Shown: positions 10,533-23,448, numbered from the stretch's first letter. The stretch: DNA of 64,000 nucleotides from Neckera pumila (GCA_963969595.1 OZ018418.1:11041001-11105000); one strand, 5' to 3'. The notes: generated by a model not told the origin, from the sequence alone. Translations and numbers: made by a program.

Positions 10533-11980
10533 ACTAATGATGGACGCAACATACAGGATCCTGTTCTACCTCCCTATGAAGAGGCTCCGCCACATGACGA
10601 AGCACCGCCACATGAAGAGGAGGAGATGTACCGTCCGGGACCAGGGGATGACAGAGGGAACACATTCACCTGGCCGAAGGCAACGGCTGTGGATATGAAG
10701 AGTATGGCAAGAAATGCATTTGGACAAATAGTTGACATCCACAATGACATCTTGACCAAGGACGACCAACCGTTCATGGATGCCAAGGACACTGAAGATG
10801 ATGGGGAGTACAATGAGGTGAACTTGGAGTATTTGGTATGAGAATCAACTGAGCGAGTCTTTGAAGGAAGTAGTCAGAACCATCTTCAATGTGCCATTGT
10901 GCTATTCTCCCTTTGCATTTTGTACTCAGTGCCGCATACGTTTGTAGATGCTCTGCTCTAGTGGATAGCTAGCAACCTACTTCCGACCTCTAATTGTTTT
11001 CCCAAAACATTTTACGAGATGAAATTCATGTTGATGAAGTTGGGGTTACAACATCGTCAAGTGCATTGTTGTTCAAGTGGCCATATTCTTTACAAGGGGG
11101 AGAACAAGGACCTCAGTGAGTGTCCCACATGCCAAGAACCTCGTTATATAGTAAGGTCTAATAGTGTTCCACAGAGGGTAGTTCAATACTTTGATGAAAT
11201 AAAACATCTGTTAAGAATGCTCAAGTGCCCGGAGATAGCAAAACATATGACTTGGTACAGTAATCACAGATCTAGGGGCAAGAAGATGAAGTCAGTAGCT
11301 GACAATGTGCAGTGGAAGACCATAGATTGACTATCTAGATTTTGCCGAAGTCCTTATAAATTTGCACTTAGGACTAATTGGGGATGACATTATTCCATAC
11401 AAGAATAATGCCATCAAACACTCAACATGGGTGCTACTAATAACAATTTATAATTTGCCACCTTGGCTACTTACTAAGAAATTCTTCATTTCCCTAACGG
11501 TGCTCATTCTTGGGCCCAAGAGTGCAACCGCTGACAATATTGACATCTTTCTGGGTCCTATAATTTGGGACTTGTTGAAATTGTGGGAAGGTATACCAGC
11601 TGTAAATATGTCAAAGCCTGAGGGTCAAAGGAAATTCACTCTTAGAGCCATATTGATGTGGATAATGAACGATTTCCCTGCCTATGGATTGTTATCAAGG
11701 CAACAAGTACATGGTTACAAAGGTTGCCCTATATTTGGGTCTGAGACTTGCACCAAGTATGCCAGAGTTCTACGAAAAATCATTTACCTTGGGGGAAGAC
11801 GATATCTCCATGCCAATCATTTATTTTGCAGAGCAAGAGCTGCATTCAACAACTTTCAAGAGTGGGACATTACTCCAAAAAAGGCAACAGGCAAAGAAAT
11901 CATGCAATGGGGCAATGAAAGAGATGAGTTTCTAAGAGGAGGTGGTGTAGAGAATGCAGACAATGATCCGGACGATGCTA
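10533..11980 (+). pseudogene. CACTA (En/Spm) transposase, central part, frameshifted
   Basis: This continues the gene begun at 1815. Exon 2 (10533-10835) follows an acceptor GCGTAG and reads TNDGRNIQDPVLPPYEEAPP, ending at TTG/GTATGA. A further exon (from about 10960) reads FPKTFYEMKFMLMKLGLQHR, then HILYKGENKDLSECPTCQEP, VPQRVVQYFDEIKHLLRMLK and MTWYSNHRSRGK. A frameshift near 11330 is needed to continue into YNLPPWLLTKKFFISL, ILGPKSATADNIDIFLGP, DFPAYGLLSRQQVHGYKGCP and GGRRYLHANHLFCRARAAFN. These are hallmarks of the plant CACTA transposase (Transposase_21-type) domain. Similarity stops near 11980, where low-complexity and tandem repeats follow, so the 3' part is missing. Non-functional through frameshift, truncation and the inserted element. 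Confidence 0.85.
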
Positions 11981-12930
11981 GTTTGCGTGCGGTGAGCGTA
12001 GAGCATAGGGTGGTGAGCGTACTTTTGCGAGCCTCAGGACCCCCAAAGTGGGCATATTCTATAAAAGTAAAAGTAGAAGATAAAATCTAAGCAAAACAAA
12101 AGGTAAAAATAGAAACTGAACTACAACAATAGGGCCGTGAGGTTGGTCAAATGTGAGAAATGATTGACCACGATAATAGGCAGCACATGGCGATTAAATG
12201 ATAAACAAAAATGATTCTTTGAATAAATTGAATAGGTATCCTATGGCCGTGGATATCCTGTGGCCGTTGTTATCCTATGGCCGTTAATACCCAATGGCTG
12301 TTGTTACCCTATGGCCGTTGTTACCCTATGGCCGTTGTTACCCTATGGCCGTTGTTACCCTGAGGCCACGGGAAGAGATCCTTAAAATAAACTAAAGTAC
12401 CTTAGAATATTATCACACCATTAATCCAAATAGAACCATTTCATATTCTTTAAAAAGCTGCAACCATAAGTGTATCTCCAATAGTTGAAGAAAAAATTGG
12501 AAATTATTGTGGATTTAGAGTCGTCTTAAAGAGAAAAGAAATGTCCTCCAAGAACATCCATTCATAAAAATTATATTGTGAATGCATGAACCAATGATAG
12601 AGCAAACAGACTGCAACAAATTTATGAACAAAGTGAAGATTGAAATCATGGAGACTTCACATGAAGAACTTCCTCAAATTTTGGAGGGTTTGATTTTTAA
12701 TGCAATGTATGTTAAATAATTCCTCAGTATTTGAGACCGTAGCCCAAGCCAGAAAGACTTTGATGAATTGATATATTTAAGGTGAACAATGAAATTCAAT
12801 TGCACACTGAATGGATGCTAAGATGAACCATTACATCGACATATGTAGACCCTGAACATGACAAATGGAAGCACAAGATGTATGTGGGTGAAAAGAACTC
12901 AAACAATAAATCCGGGTGATATTGAAATTA
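11981..12930. other. Non-coding with minisatellite
   Basis: Apart from the 17-bp repeat at 12236-12365 I see no gene. The open frame ending at 12090 runs out of the CACTA similarity before this point. Confidence 0.5.
12236..12365. repeat. 17-bp tandem repeat, GGCCGTTGTTACCCTAT
   Basis: About seven units with variants (GTTATCCTATGGCC, GTTACCCTATGGCC) run without interruption. The last four are nearly identical. Confidence 0.9.
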
Positions 12931-15900
12931 TCAAAATGAAAAAATCAAGGAATTGCCAGAAGATATTGGTCTTGGTTCCATATCAATGTCTGCCTCGTCA
13001 TCAATAAAACGACAAACGCATTTACAAAAACTTCTACCACTACGCATGGAGGTCGGAGAAGATTTTGCCACCTGCAACTTAGCGACGTCTGCATTCCACG
13101 GCGCCATAAAATAGTCTTTGGCCATAGATCAGAATAGAGTGATCACTCTGAGCCAAACGAGTTTGTGTTAGTGAATTGATCATGAACAGAAGACTGAAAG
13201 ATATTAGGATCAAGAAGGAGACGTACTTACTAAATCTATTTTTCTTAGTGATATGCCGAACAAGGACGTCAAGTGCAATCTCTGGTGGATTGTAGGAAGC
13301 GGAAAGTTGAATTGGAGCTGTAGCTTCGACCTGGTGGAATTGCTGCAACTTAGCCCGAAAGATCACGACGTCGTCTTTGAGGGCCGCAATATGTCGTCCA
13401 ATACATTTGCAATCTCAAATAGAATTACCTGAATTCGGATGAAGGAATTTAGTTTTATACATGACTTGGAAAATGAGAGAAATTCATCACAAGAGAATAC
13501 AGTATTCACCAAGAGAAGCAAATGCATCAAGGATGATGGACCCCGGCTTGGTAAAAGCATCAATCAGCATTTGAAGGAAAACTGGATCCTTCTTACGAGC
13601 GCCTTTCCACGAAACAGATCCATTCATGGATTGAGAGGCCGCGGAAGTGAAATTAAATAACACATTGGATTCAGCAACTCCCATTTCGAACTCTGCTAGT
13701 GATTCATCGGCCACTATCATGAATTTGCTAGCATTTATGGCCCGGTGAATGAAGAGCTGAATCTGGAATCCTCTGCTCTGGAAATGGAGATTGCGATGAA
13801 ATTGAATTAGAACAAGCAAAAAGTGAATTACAATCCAGTGATTCCAATAATTGATTTGAAACAATAGTTACCTTATTTGTTGAGTTGTACTACAATGCAA
13901 AGGGCAGGTCATTAATTCCCCACCACTCTTGATGCAAAATGAAGTTGTAGCCGTTTGCATAGGACAACACATCAGTCCTGATCCTTGGAACATCTAGGAC
14001 AAACAACAAAATTGCACCCGCACCGTGAAGAAAATGTTCCGCAAACTCAAAAACACTTTCAGTGTGTTGCTCAGAGTACTCATTCCAAGAATGGACATCA
14101 TCGGGGTTCATTGAAATGGATGGAATCCAAAGGCCATCTTTGAGATCGCCAAGAATCAAATCAAAGCCACTATGCGGACAAGACTTATTCAAAGCCTTGG
14201 CACCCTCTTCTTTCTTGACCTGGACATTAAAAAAGATGGAATCGATTAGTTGAAAATGGCATAACACAAATGCATTGAGAAACTGATTTGCCTCAAAAAT
14301 TGAACGACTGTCCCAATAACGCGGCATGGACACTGACAAAGAATCCCTAAGTGCCAACATCGGCAGTGATTCTGAACCATAACAGTAACAAACCATAACT
14401 TAGCAGGCTAATTTCGAGGAATACATAAGGGTAACTAGTGATTGAAAAGACAGACCTTAAAAACAAACTTGTTGACAGTCTCGAGGCAAGTGTGCACGTC
14501 TGGAAGAGCCTCCATAATCTGGAAGAGGTTGGAGTTTTGATCACAGACTAAGGATTTAAGAAAAGATCCTAATGACAAAGCTGCTTTTCGAGAGGTGACT
14601 GTGGTCTTCAGCTTCTGTGTAGCAAATGACAACAAGCTCGATAGCGCATGAAGAGCAGGCAAATGAAGATTCTGAGCACCACCAGAAGTAGGCTGCGGAG
14701 GTGGGGGCTGAACCACATCCAACACTTGCATGTCCGTATCCACATCCGGCAATGGATTTGCAGACGGTCCAACAACCTTCTTGGCACTCCCCACAGCAAA
14801 TGTATCACTTTCTTGTGTGGCTGCAGTATTTGAGGCAGCCTTCTTCTTTTCTTCTTCCTTGGCCTTTCTCTTTGAGCCCCTTGTCTTCTTTGCAGGTGCC
14901 TCCAGCGGCGCTGTATCATGAACTATCTTCAATCCAATTAAATTGGGTTGCACTTTGTTCCTTAAATTGATCTCAAAGGGAGGAGGATTGTTCAAAGGGC
15001 AGTCAATGTACCACCCACAAGCTTTCCAGTGCTCCTTCTTCCACTTCCTAGTAATCTCATCTGATATCATGCAATTCTCGGCATGTCTGCCCAAGTAGCT
15101 TGGGAAGAACGACGGCATCTTCAATGTGGCGTTCCGTGCATACAGCACAACCTTGAAATATCGATAGAGAACCCTGGCCACAGCCTGATCAAGACCAACC
15201 TAAAACTGTGGAGGATGATTCATGTGAACTCCTTTGCCATCGAACTCATGGGAAAATGCAATATTCCAAAGTTGGATGCAATTTTGCTCCACATAATCAG
15301 CAATGCTAGGAATTGGACTTTCACCAGGTGGTTGATAATTGATTGTGACATCCAGCTCAGAGAGAGATGCATCAAATAGTTCCTGCACAAAACTAGCCAA
15401 CTATAACAGGGAATAAGTAACAACTCTGATGAGGCTATGATCAAATTCAAGAAAAAGAAGAAAAGATAAATCAAGTTACCTGAGCCCACCAGGTGGCCTT
15501 GTGAAGCCACTCAAGAAAAGCATGATCAGGAAACTTGTTTTTCGGGAACCTCATTGCTTCTCAAAGCAAGGTAGGTTTGTTCCACTGCTCCAGCCATTTG
15601 ACTTTCACTGCCGCGTCCATGACCGAGCTTGAAAGATACCACAACTTCTTCTGCAACATCTCTGGATTGTCTTCCCGGTCCTCATAGTGAATCTGAACTT
15701 GTTCCAGGATTTGCGATGTTTGCCTCGGATCAGCAATGGAAAGTTGTTTCTTCACATCAAATGACATATCCTTCTTCACTTTATCCACAGCCTTCCCAAT
15801 GGCGTCAAAGAGCTTCCCAGTAGTCCATTCACTCAATTTCTCCGGATATTTCTCCTTGAATCTCTTGGTCGCATGAGCTATTGCGTCACCTAGCTCTTAT

Positions 15901-17337
15901 TGCAAGACAATGAACATGCAATGAGGCTTCTTATCTGATGTTGAAGTGAATTTTATTTTTGTATTATGAACTTACAGGATACTCACAACATAGTAATTGA
16001 TTATAAGAAGATTAAATTTCTTTTTTGCATACTTTCACCTCAGTTGAGATGTAGAAAATCTTTCATCTTTGAAGCTGAATCTCAGAATATACATAGCAAG
16101 AATATAACATTTGGAAATTGGGTCACTGCTTCCAAAAAATGACTTTCTATAATTCTGAACATGAGAGCTTAGAATCAAATTTTGGACACTATAAAATCAT
16201 GCTAAGATGCATTGGAACAGTATTTTAACAAGACCCAACTAGAATTAAAGGCAATCTAGGAACAGCAACTATGATGATCAGATGCTTCAGTATTGGAATG
16301 CTTTTTGGTTTGCATTAAAAATCAGATTGGGAGCGCGGAAATTGGAGTGCCGACATCATTCCTAGTTGAAGATTGGAGTGCCAACATCGGCACCAAGATT
16401 GAAGACATCGGGACTGAGGACATTGGCGTCGGGAATAAGGACATCGGGAGTGCAGACATCCGCAATTAGAATGAAGATGGGAGTGCCGACATCGGCACCA
16501 GGATTGAAGACATCGGGACCGAGGACATTGGCGTCGGGAATAAGGACATCGGGAGTGCAGACATCCGCAACTAGAGTGAAGATGGGAGTGCCGATATCGG
16601 CAAGCTCCTCATTGGAGATGAAAACTGTTGAAAATGCTTAACCTTGAGGCAATTGCCAATATCGGCACTCCATTTTTTCAATCCAAAAGCAAACAATAGA
16701 CGTCACAAAAATCAATTCCATACAAAATCATTCAAGTATATAACTGTACCGTACCTGATAGAGAACGCCAATTAGCCCATCTAGCATCAAGGTGTACCAA
16801 GTTCGAGTCTTTGATTTCTGTTTCTTCTCGGCATCAGCTAGCTCTTCCTTAGTAATTAGATTTTTGTAATAGGACAGGGGTTGACTAGCAATATTCTGAA
16901 GCTTGTACAGCTTGTGTACAAGGTTTAACTTCACGTGACAGATTTGGTTTCTCTTGTTTGAGCAAATCAAAGTTAGAACTAAAAAACAGACATATTTTGC
17001 AGTAAAACAGCATGAGAAAAGGTCTCTGACTCGTGGAGTACTAGTTCACTTGGTGCAACACGGTGAAAAGTGGCCCAATCTGGCCTTCAACCTCCAAATC
17101 AATTCATTCAACCGCATAATGCCATGACGGGTCATTTCCGTGGTCTCTATTAATTATTGGCAGCCAGGCCGCAAGCCGATGGTTGCCATCCCAAACGAAA
17201 AACATTTTCCCTGAGAATTGCTTCCACAAGTCTTCCTTTTGCAGCTCCCTCTTGAAGTTGTCGTTTGTAGCAATCCATAACAAACTCCAAAAGGCCACAT
17301 CCTTGTAGGTCACGTCTCTTGTTTTGCCCGCGTTGTT
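12931..17337 (-). pseudogene. ParB-like / DNA-methyltransferase-like composite gene, decayed
   Basis: Minus-strand exons in order. (1) From 17337 after acceptor TTGCAG: NNAGKTRDVTYKDVAFWSLL, then KMFFVWDGNHRLAAWLPI, a ParB/sulfiredoxin-like D-G-N-H-R motif. An in-frame TGA at 17101-17103 is followed by IDLEVEGQIGPLFTVLHQVN. (2) About 16950-16753: VHKLYKLQNIASQPLSYY, donor CAG/GTACGG. (3) About 15896-15480: LSEWTTGKLFDAIGKAVDKV, with TGA at 15561-15563, ending ATWWAQ/GTAACT. (4) About 15400-14458: with a TAG near 15200, a basic stretch KKTRGSKRKAKEEEKKK at about 14860 (possible nuclear signal) and proline-rich text. (5) About 14370-13872: FDLILGDLKDGLW, HTESVFEFAEHFLHGAGAIL, WWGINDLPF, then a TAG. 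(6) To about 13508: WKGARKKDPVFLQMLIDAF, GSIILDAFASLG. (7) From about 13428: CKCIGRHIAALKDDVVIF. (8) 13125-12931. The order of motif IV-like before motif I-like is that of beta-class MTases. GDLKDG replaces DPPY, so activity is doubtful even if unbroken. The first exon is missing. Domain names are inference from motifs. Confidence 0.55.
16341..16610. repeat. 105-bp intronic minisatellite, about 2.4 copies
   Basis: The word GAAGATKGGAGTGCC recurs at 16368, 16473 and 16578, an exact 105-bp spacing, with many ACATCGG words inside. It lies between exons 2 and 3 of the ParB/methyltransferase-like pseudogene. Because 105 is a multiple of three the plus strand stays open for 91 codons, but that open frame is probably only a by-product of the repeat. 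Confidence 0.9.
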
Positions 17338-17689
17338 CTGCAAGGCAACATCTATTTCTAGTCACAATTCAAATTTTAGAATTTAGAAGTGGTGATTCAT
17401 CATCTACTTTTGCACAATGATGAATTAAGCTTCTTCTTACACTTCAATTATATGTGAAATTATGGGGTTAAAGTGTAAGGAAAATTAACTGATGAGAAAT
17501 AAGGAGAGTGGTAGAAGCATAGGGACATCAATCACATTGACAATACTCTTGTTCATCATGAGTTTTTGGTTGAATCTAAAATTGATCATCATCATTTTTT
17601 AGTTGAAAAATAAAATTACTTTCTATGTTATATTTAGTGCCCACATTAAACTGATCAAAGAGGGTATTTTGTCACGTGGTTGTTGTAAT

Positions 17690-18077
17690 TGATTGGGAAC
17701 AACAAAGTGGTGATGTCTGTAAGGAATAAAGACTTGCCAAAATCCTCTTTGCCTAAAAACAAGCCATCAGCATCAAACCCAAGGCAAACCAGAGCAACTA
17801 AAAAAGTGGTTGCTGCTAAAACAAAAATGTAGGGAACAAAATTCCAAACATGCCAAATAGGGGCTCTCAACAAAGGAAGGTTTTATCCAAGGAAGCAGGT
17901 TGGTTGAAGAGAAAAAAAGAAGGGAAACCTTTGTTTCCTACCGTCGTGGATGTTGTGTTTGGCAGATTACAGAATTTTGTTGCAAACGTGGAGGAACTTT
18001 GTTGGAAGAGGGAAGAAGATACTCAGATCTGGCCGAATAGTGAGAAGTATATGAAGTGCATTAACTTAAAGCCATAG
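17690..18077 (+). pseudogene. Unrecognised basic protein fragment
   Basis: The plus strand reads RNKDLPKSSLPKNKPSASNP and RATKKVVAAKTKM, then a TAG. In another frame it reads KEAGWLKRKKEGKPLFPTVV and NFVANVEELCWKREEDTQIW to a stop at 18077. The Lys/Glu-rich composition looks protein-like across the frame change, so a broken gene fragment is possible. I do not recognise the family. It lies head-to-head with the ParB/methyltransferase-like pseudogene. Confidence 0.25.
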
Positions 18078-18924
18078 CCCTGAGAAGACAACAACTGACT
18101 TAGAAGACAACCCATTGCAAAATGATGTCACTACCTCTATGCCTTACGAATCTCCGAAACCTTCTAGGAACGCAATATCAGCTGGTGAGTTACTAGAAAT
18201 GTCTAGTGTCTAATGCAGTTAGCTAAAGAGGAGTATTGACTTATTCATTAAATTGAGACAAAATGATCATTTTAAGACTTTGAAAAATGGAGTGCAAAGC
18301 TCCTTTGAATTAGTACTTGTTGAACCCAACAATAAATAGAGCCTAATTTACAACAACGATAGAAATTTTAAATCATGTTTAGGCAAATGACTTAAAACAA
18401 GCAAGGTGAATTACATCAATAGATTACAAGATGAAAAACATTTTTATACAAGATGTACCAAGAAGTAGACAAGATATAGAAAAGCAAGCCAGTTTACATT
18501 GAATAAATTCAATTTACTTGAGAATTGAATACACACAAAGTATGTAATTCTTGCTCATAATGTCATTTGAAGTGAATAAATTATTAAATGTTAATATATA
18601 GGATTTGTGTAGAAATGAAGAAGCTTATTATATATAAAGCACTCCACTTCTCTAAATAATGTTTTTTGTATTTTATATATTATTCTATTAAGAGAAAAAG
18701 AAGCTCAAAAGCTAATGGCTTTAAAACTCTAATTGCTTGCCTAAGCATATCTATTTGATTGTACTATTGTACTTTGCTATTCTTTATACAATAGACTTTC
18801 ACCTTCGCCAATTCTTGAAGGATATTGTTCCGTTAAGAAGGCAAGTGCGACTTGCTTTTATAATCCACCATACCACATAAGCCCAAATTTGAAGGTCCAC
18901 TATCCTTACACTCACTCACGGATA
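18078..18924. other. AT-rich intergenic, nothing recognised
   Basis: No long open frame or repeat stands out. Confidence 0.5.
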
Positions 18925-19130
18925 CACTAGAAGAAACCCATGTTTAATGTGACGAGCTTGATTTTTCTTGACGGATTTTTCTAGACAACCACAGTAGACA
19001 AAACCATGTTTTTATGTCATGTATAACATCCACTGTAACATTAAAACATGGTTTTGTCTATTGTGGATGTTTAGAAAAATCCATCAAGAAAAATCAAGCT
19101 CGTCACATTAAACACGGGTTTCTTCTAGTG
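18925..19130. mobile_element. Foldback CACTA MITE, 206 bp
   Basis: The left arm begins CACTAGAAGAAACCCATGTT and the inverted right arm begins CACTAGAAGAAACCCGTGTT. Similarity continues through most of both halves, for example AATGTGACGAGCTTGATTTT in both, so the whole element can fold into one hairpin. The 3-bp duplication ATA flanks it (18922-18924 and 19131-19133). Non-coding. Confidence 0.92.
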
Positions 19131-22100
19131 ATACTTCATAGAACTTCTAAGTTGGCCTAAGAGATTCGATAACTCAAGGAGAAAGCCTTGTTAGCAATGT
19201 CTTGAAGTTGTTCAAGTATAAGTGTCTAGTTCCAGTTGACCTTGAATCCAAGGACAGACGTTGGTCTCTAAAAAATCTTTGATGAAAGAAAGTGTCAACA
19301 AAGGGCAACAATGCGCCTCTTGTAGACAACAAGGGACGCATTTGATAATCTTTGAAGAAAGGTAAATGAGCTAGACTCAAAGAGACAACTTGAACAATCC
19401 TTTTCTAGTCCCCCAATGTAGCTAGTAGTTTGAGGCCACTACTTTGGATAAGAAAATGTACATGATACATAGAAGGAAAGCAGCTTCCTTCAACACATTT
19501 GGATATACCAGAGCCCACGGTGTCCAATCTTAATAGCAAGCTCCTTGTCAATCATTGCCTCGGAGCCAATGAATACTAAACAGATTGTCCAACTTAAAAA
19601 CAAGTATAAAAAAATATTTATGAAACTTTCAAGAAATTTTTAAATTCTTACATATCATCCTCAAATAAGGATAAAATTGAGTACATAAAGTCAAAAATAA
19701 GAAGTCATAGTGATGAAAACCCAAGCAGACGATTGAAATCCAAATTTCAATTTATATGACCCAAATTATGCATACAAACTATAAGTAAAAGTTCAATGAT
19801 CTGGATATATATACAACGCTACTTCCTACAACTCTAGGGGTCCACAATAAATTTTTGGAAACTTGTAACAAAACCTAAAATTGGCAACAAATTGTCTCAT
19901 TTTACATAGAATATGTGAATAAAGAGGGTCAAAAGTAGGCAATAGGGGACAATCAATTCCAATTCTCTCCAAATATTTTTGTAAGTCCCTCAAGCACAAA
20001 TCAAGTGCGAGTAGTTGACAAAGCCATGGAGCAAGGCTTTCCATTTGAAAGTTGTCAAGATGATGTAGATAACTCCAAAAGTTAAAGAATATAGCATTGC
20101 CCTTCTAATTAAAAAAAGTCATCTCAAGAGAATTGTTGTCTATAAAAAGAGTGTTGTCCAAGCTGAATGAAGTAGACCCACTAGGATTCAAAAACAACCT
20201 CATCACTAAGATATTAAAGCAAATTTAATTAGAGCTAAATAAAGGATAAGGTATTTGCTTGGAAAAGTTTAAATCTTCCTATAGTGAGTATAGTCATGCT
20301 ATTCTAAGATCTCAAAGGGGGGTTTGAAGTTCATAAAAAAGATGGTTGCAATAAACTCTACAATGGTCCTCTTCATGAAGCTCAAGACTAAAAAGCAATT
20401 AACAATATCAAAAATCTCATGGAGGAATTTGCTTAAACAAGGACATGTATGTACAGCCTTTGGTCTAATTAGAATTTGGACAACCAAAGAAAATTCATTC
20501 AAGTTGGAAATGTTTGGCTAAGAAATTTTTGAAGTTGTGATTCAAATCAAAAAGGATATTCAACTATTATAACATCTATTGTGGCTAGGACCTCAAAAGA
20601 TGAAACACTTTGCGGCATAGTATCATCGCTATACTGTGGACAACTTGATCAAAACAAAATACAAAGAAAATGGAGTTACCTATTCAAATAAAAAAGCAAA
20701 GATATTTGAATCACAAAGTTCATAAAGCATTGAATCTTAGTATACAAGAAGAAAACACCTTTGACATTTGATTGTTTTAAGGATAGCTTATGATAATCAT
20801 TCTTAAGCATCTTTGACTAAGCAAGAAAACACCCAAAAATAACAAAACATTAGGCATGTATCATTGAATTTTGTGACTTGTATATTTAATGCACAAAGAA
20901 CGTATTATACATTTGATGAATTAATTGTGGTCTTGCATCCCATATTGTCTCTTAAGTTTGTTAGACTTAAAGTTTAGTTGAAACTTTAATCTACCATGAT
21001 CATCAAATGCCAACCGAACCAAATTCACAATGAGGCTTTATAAATAAAAATAATCTATCTTTTTATAATTTCCAAAAATGAAACTTACATTCCAAAATAG
21101 TGATTTCTTCTATTAGAGCATGTAATACTATCTTATTACACTAGTTTGAATTAATGAGGTCTACATTATCCTCGACCCGCGGATATTCACAAAAATCTCT
21201 ACCACACCTATAATGAACATAGTTAATTTTTACAAAGTACCATTAGATTCAATATAATTCTTGTTGTCTAGCAAAAGAAGTATCATTTGTAGGTTGTAAT
21301 GTTATATTCTAACCTTCACAATAGGAGCTTAATAATTATCTAGAATTTGTGCATAAATGTTGTAGAAATTTCTAAAATGTTGTGCATTAATTATGTTTCT
21401 TGATCTATATTTTAGTTATCTTTGAATCTAAGATTAAAACATTATATTAAGGACTTTATATGCCTTGAAAATCTAACAATTTACTTAATTTGTTGAAATT
21501 TTTTCATTTAATCATTGAATTATTTCCATCTTTGATGAATTTGGCTTAAAAATATTATTGACTTTGGAAATATTCTAGAGATCATTTACATTGATGCCTC
21601 TATCATACTTATTAAAGTTTTTTTTAGGATTCTCTCAGAGTTGTCTTTAAACTATCTATAATTTATCCTTAAGTCAAGGATATCACCAATTACATGATGA
21701 ATTCCATGTATGACTTCCATGTTAGCTTTTATCTTTTATCTTTCACTCTTTAACTTTAGATTTTAAGATCACTCTCATTATTTGTTGAACTGAATAGCAC
21801 CACTCTACTACCTTAAATTCTAGAGACATTTGAACTAGATGTTAAAATTATATCAAGCCTTGAAATGGTATTCCAAATTCAAAGATAGTTTGAAGTTAAT
21901 AAGGTCATTAGATCTAATTTTATAGATGACAATTAATTGCAAGTCAAAAACAAAATGATAAAATTCTTTCTTTTAAGGTGATGTCAGTCGATTTTGGAAG
22001 CATGAATTTTTGGAAGCATTAGTTCTTAAGTCCATAGGATTATCCTCAATCCAAGAATAATTTTATTGGAGTCCAAGATAGGCACAAACTAGACCATGAT

Positions 22101-22366
22101 ATTGATATTGAATCAATCTAAATCATCTTCAAATCGACATAAATATTATTGTGTCTTGGATGATTATCTTTGGAAGTTGATGAAAATTATCATCCACTGG
22201 CTAGCGCTTATCTTCAACTCGACAATAATACCTTTGATGTTCTATATTGGCAGGAAGATAAATTTAATTTTTGGCTGGCTGCTATGGTGAATTAGAGTTC
22301 CAAGTATATGTTTTCATTTTCTATAGTCTTAGTGGTTAAAAGGAATATAGTTAGAATCATACTGCT
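19131..22366. other. AT-rich intergenic, nothing recognised
   Basis: Only short open frames (for example 19826-20044 minus) without recognisable content. No clear transposon ends or arrays. Confidence 0.5.
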
Positions 22367-22520
22367 AGCCAATGAGTGTAGATTCACCGACAACAACAAA
22401 AATGTACTCTTAATCCTAATCAATTGATCAGCCAATGAACCATAGATTAAACCACAACAACAAGAAAGTACTCCAAAACCCTAATTAATTGATCCAGCCG
22501 ATGAAGCGCAAATTAAACCA
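22367..22520. repeat. Approximately 63-66-bp tandem repeat, 2-3 copies
   Basis: Units begin at AGCCAATGAG (22367), AGCCAATGAA (22430) and CAGCCGATGAAG (22496), each followed by AAACCACAACAACA-like and CCTAATYAATTGATC text. Confidence 0.75.
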
Positions 22521-23448
22521 CAACAACAGAATTTGACAAATGAGATTCCTAGTGCAATTCTAAACATTGAAATCTGAACTTTGAAGCACAAATTCAAGCA
22601 TAGTCCAAATCCCAAAACCCTTTGATTAGGCTTATTGAAGCATGGATTAAACCCAAAGCCATAATTACAAAACCTTAATTCATCCAATCAATTGCAACAC
22701 AAATTAAACCACAATAGCAATTGAAATATTTTTAAGGCTCAAGTTCAAATAGGCCCATGCAAGCAAGGCCACCAAGCTGTGCAACTCAATGTATATGTAT
22801 CTTGGGCATATGGATCCGACAGCAAGTGGGTGCTATCTGGATACACATTGCAATGTACCAACATAATCAAGACACTTTATGTAATTGCAACCTTGCAATG
22901 AAAGAGTGTTAACATCAATATTGCTTTAAGTTCCAAAGTAGATTCTTTCTAATTTCAATTGGCCACTAAGAGATGAAACATATAAACATTGCCAACTTGT
23001 ACAATCAGGTATCAAAAGTCTTAGTGATTGTTATACTTTAGTGCAAAGTAACCATCACGGAAACTTTTGATATCCAATTGTACTTCCACAATAGAGGCAA
23101 CAACAAAAAAACAAAAATAATGGATAGAACTAATCTGGACAAAGAAGGTGCACGTGCAATGTACCACAAATGGGTCAACTTAAGGGGGTGTCCCCTATGA
23201 GACAGTCCTCTAGGACAACAATGACAACATAATGCAAATATATATGTAGGTGACATTAATGGGGTAGCTAGTTCAGTAGAGGAGGCGGACTAACGCACAT
23301 CTGACTGCCCCCACGTCTCTGCTTGGGATGCATTTCTGATAATAAATTCACCGCCAACAAGAGTAAGAACTCTTGAGGGCAACAATGAAGGCATAGATAT
23401 TCCAATACCATCAACAATGAAGGCGTAGATATTCCAATACTAGCAATA
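22521..23448. other. Intergenic, nothing recognised
   Basis: No supported gene or repeat. Confidence 0.45.

Noticed and set aside
798..12090. Taking 798 as the 5' end of the CACTA copy that carries the transposase
   Set aside because: The sequence 798-906 has both ends and its own TGG duplication, so it is a separate short element.
16366..16641. Plus-strand 91-codon repetitive protein
   Set aside because: Explained by the 105-bp tandem repeat, whose length is a multiple of three.
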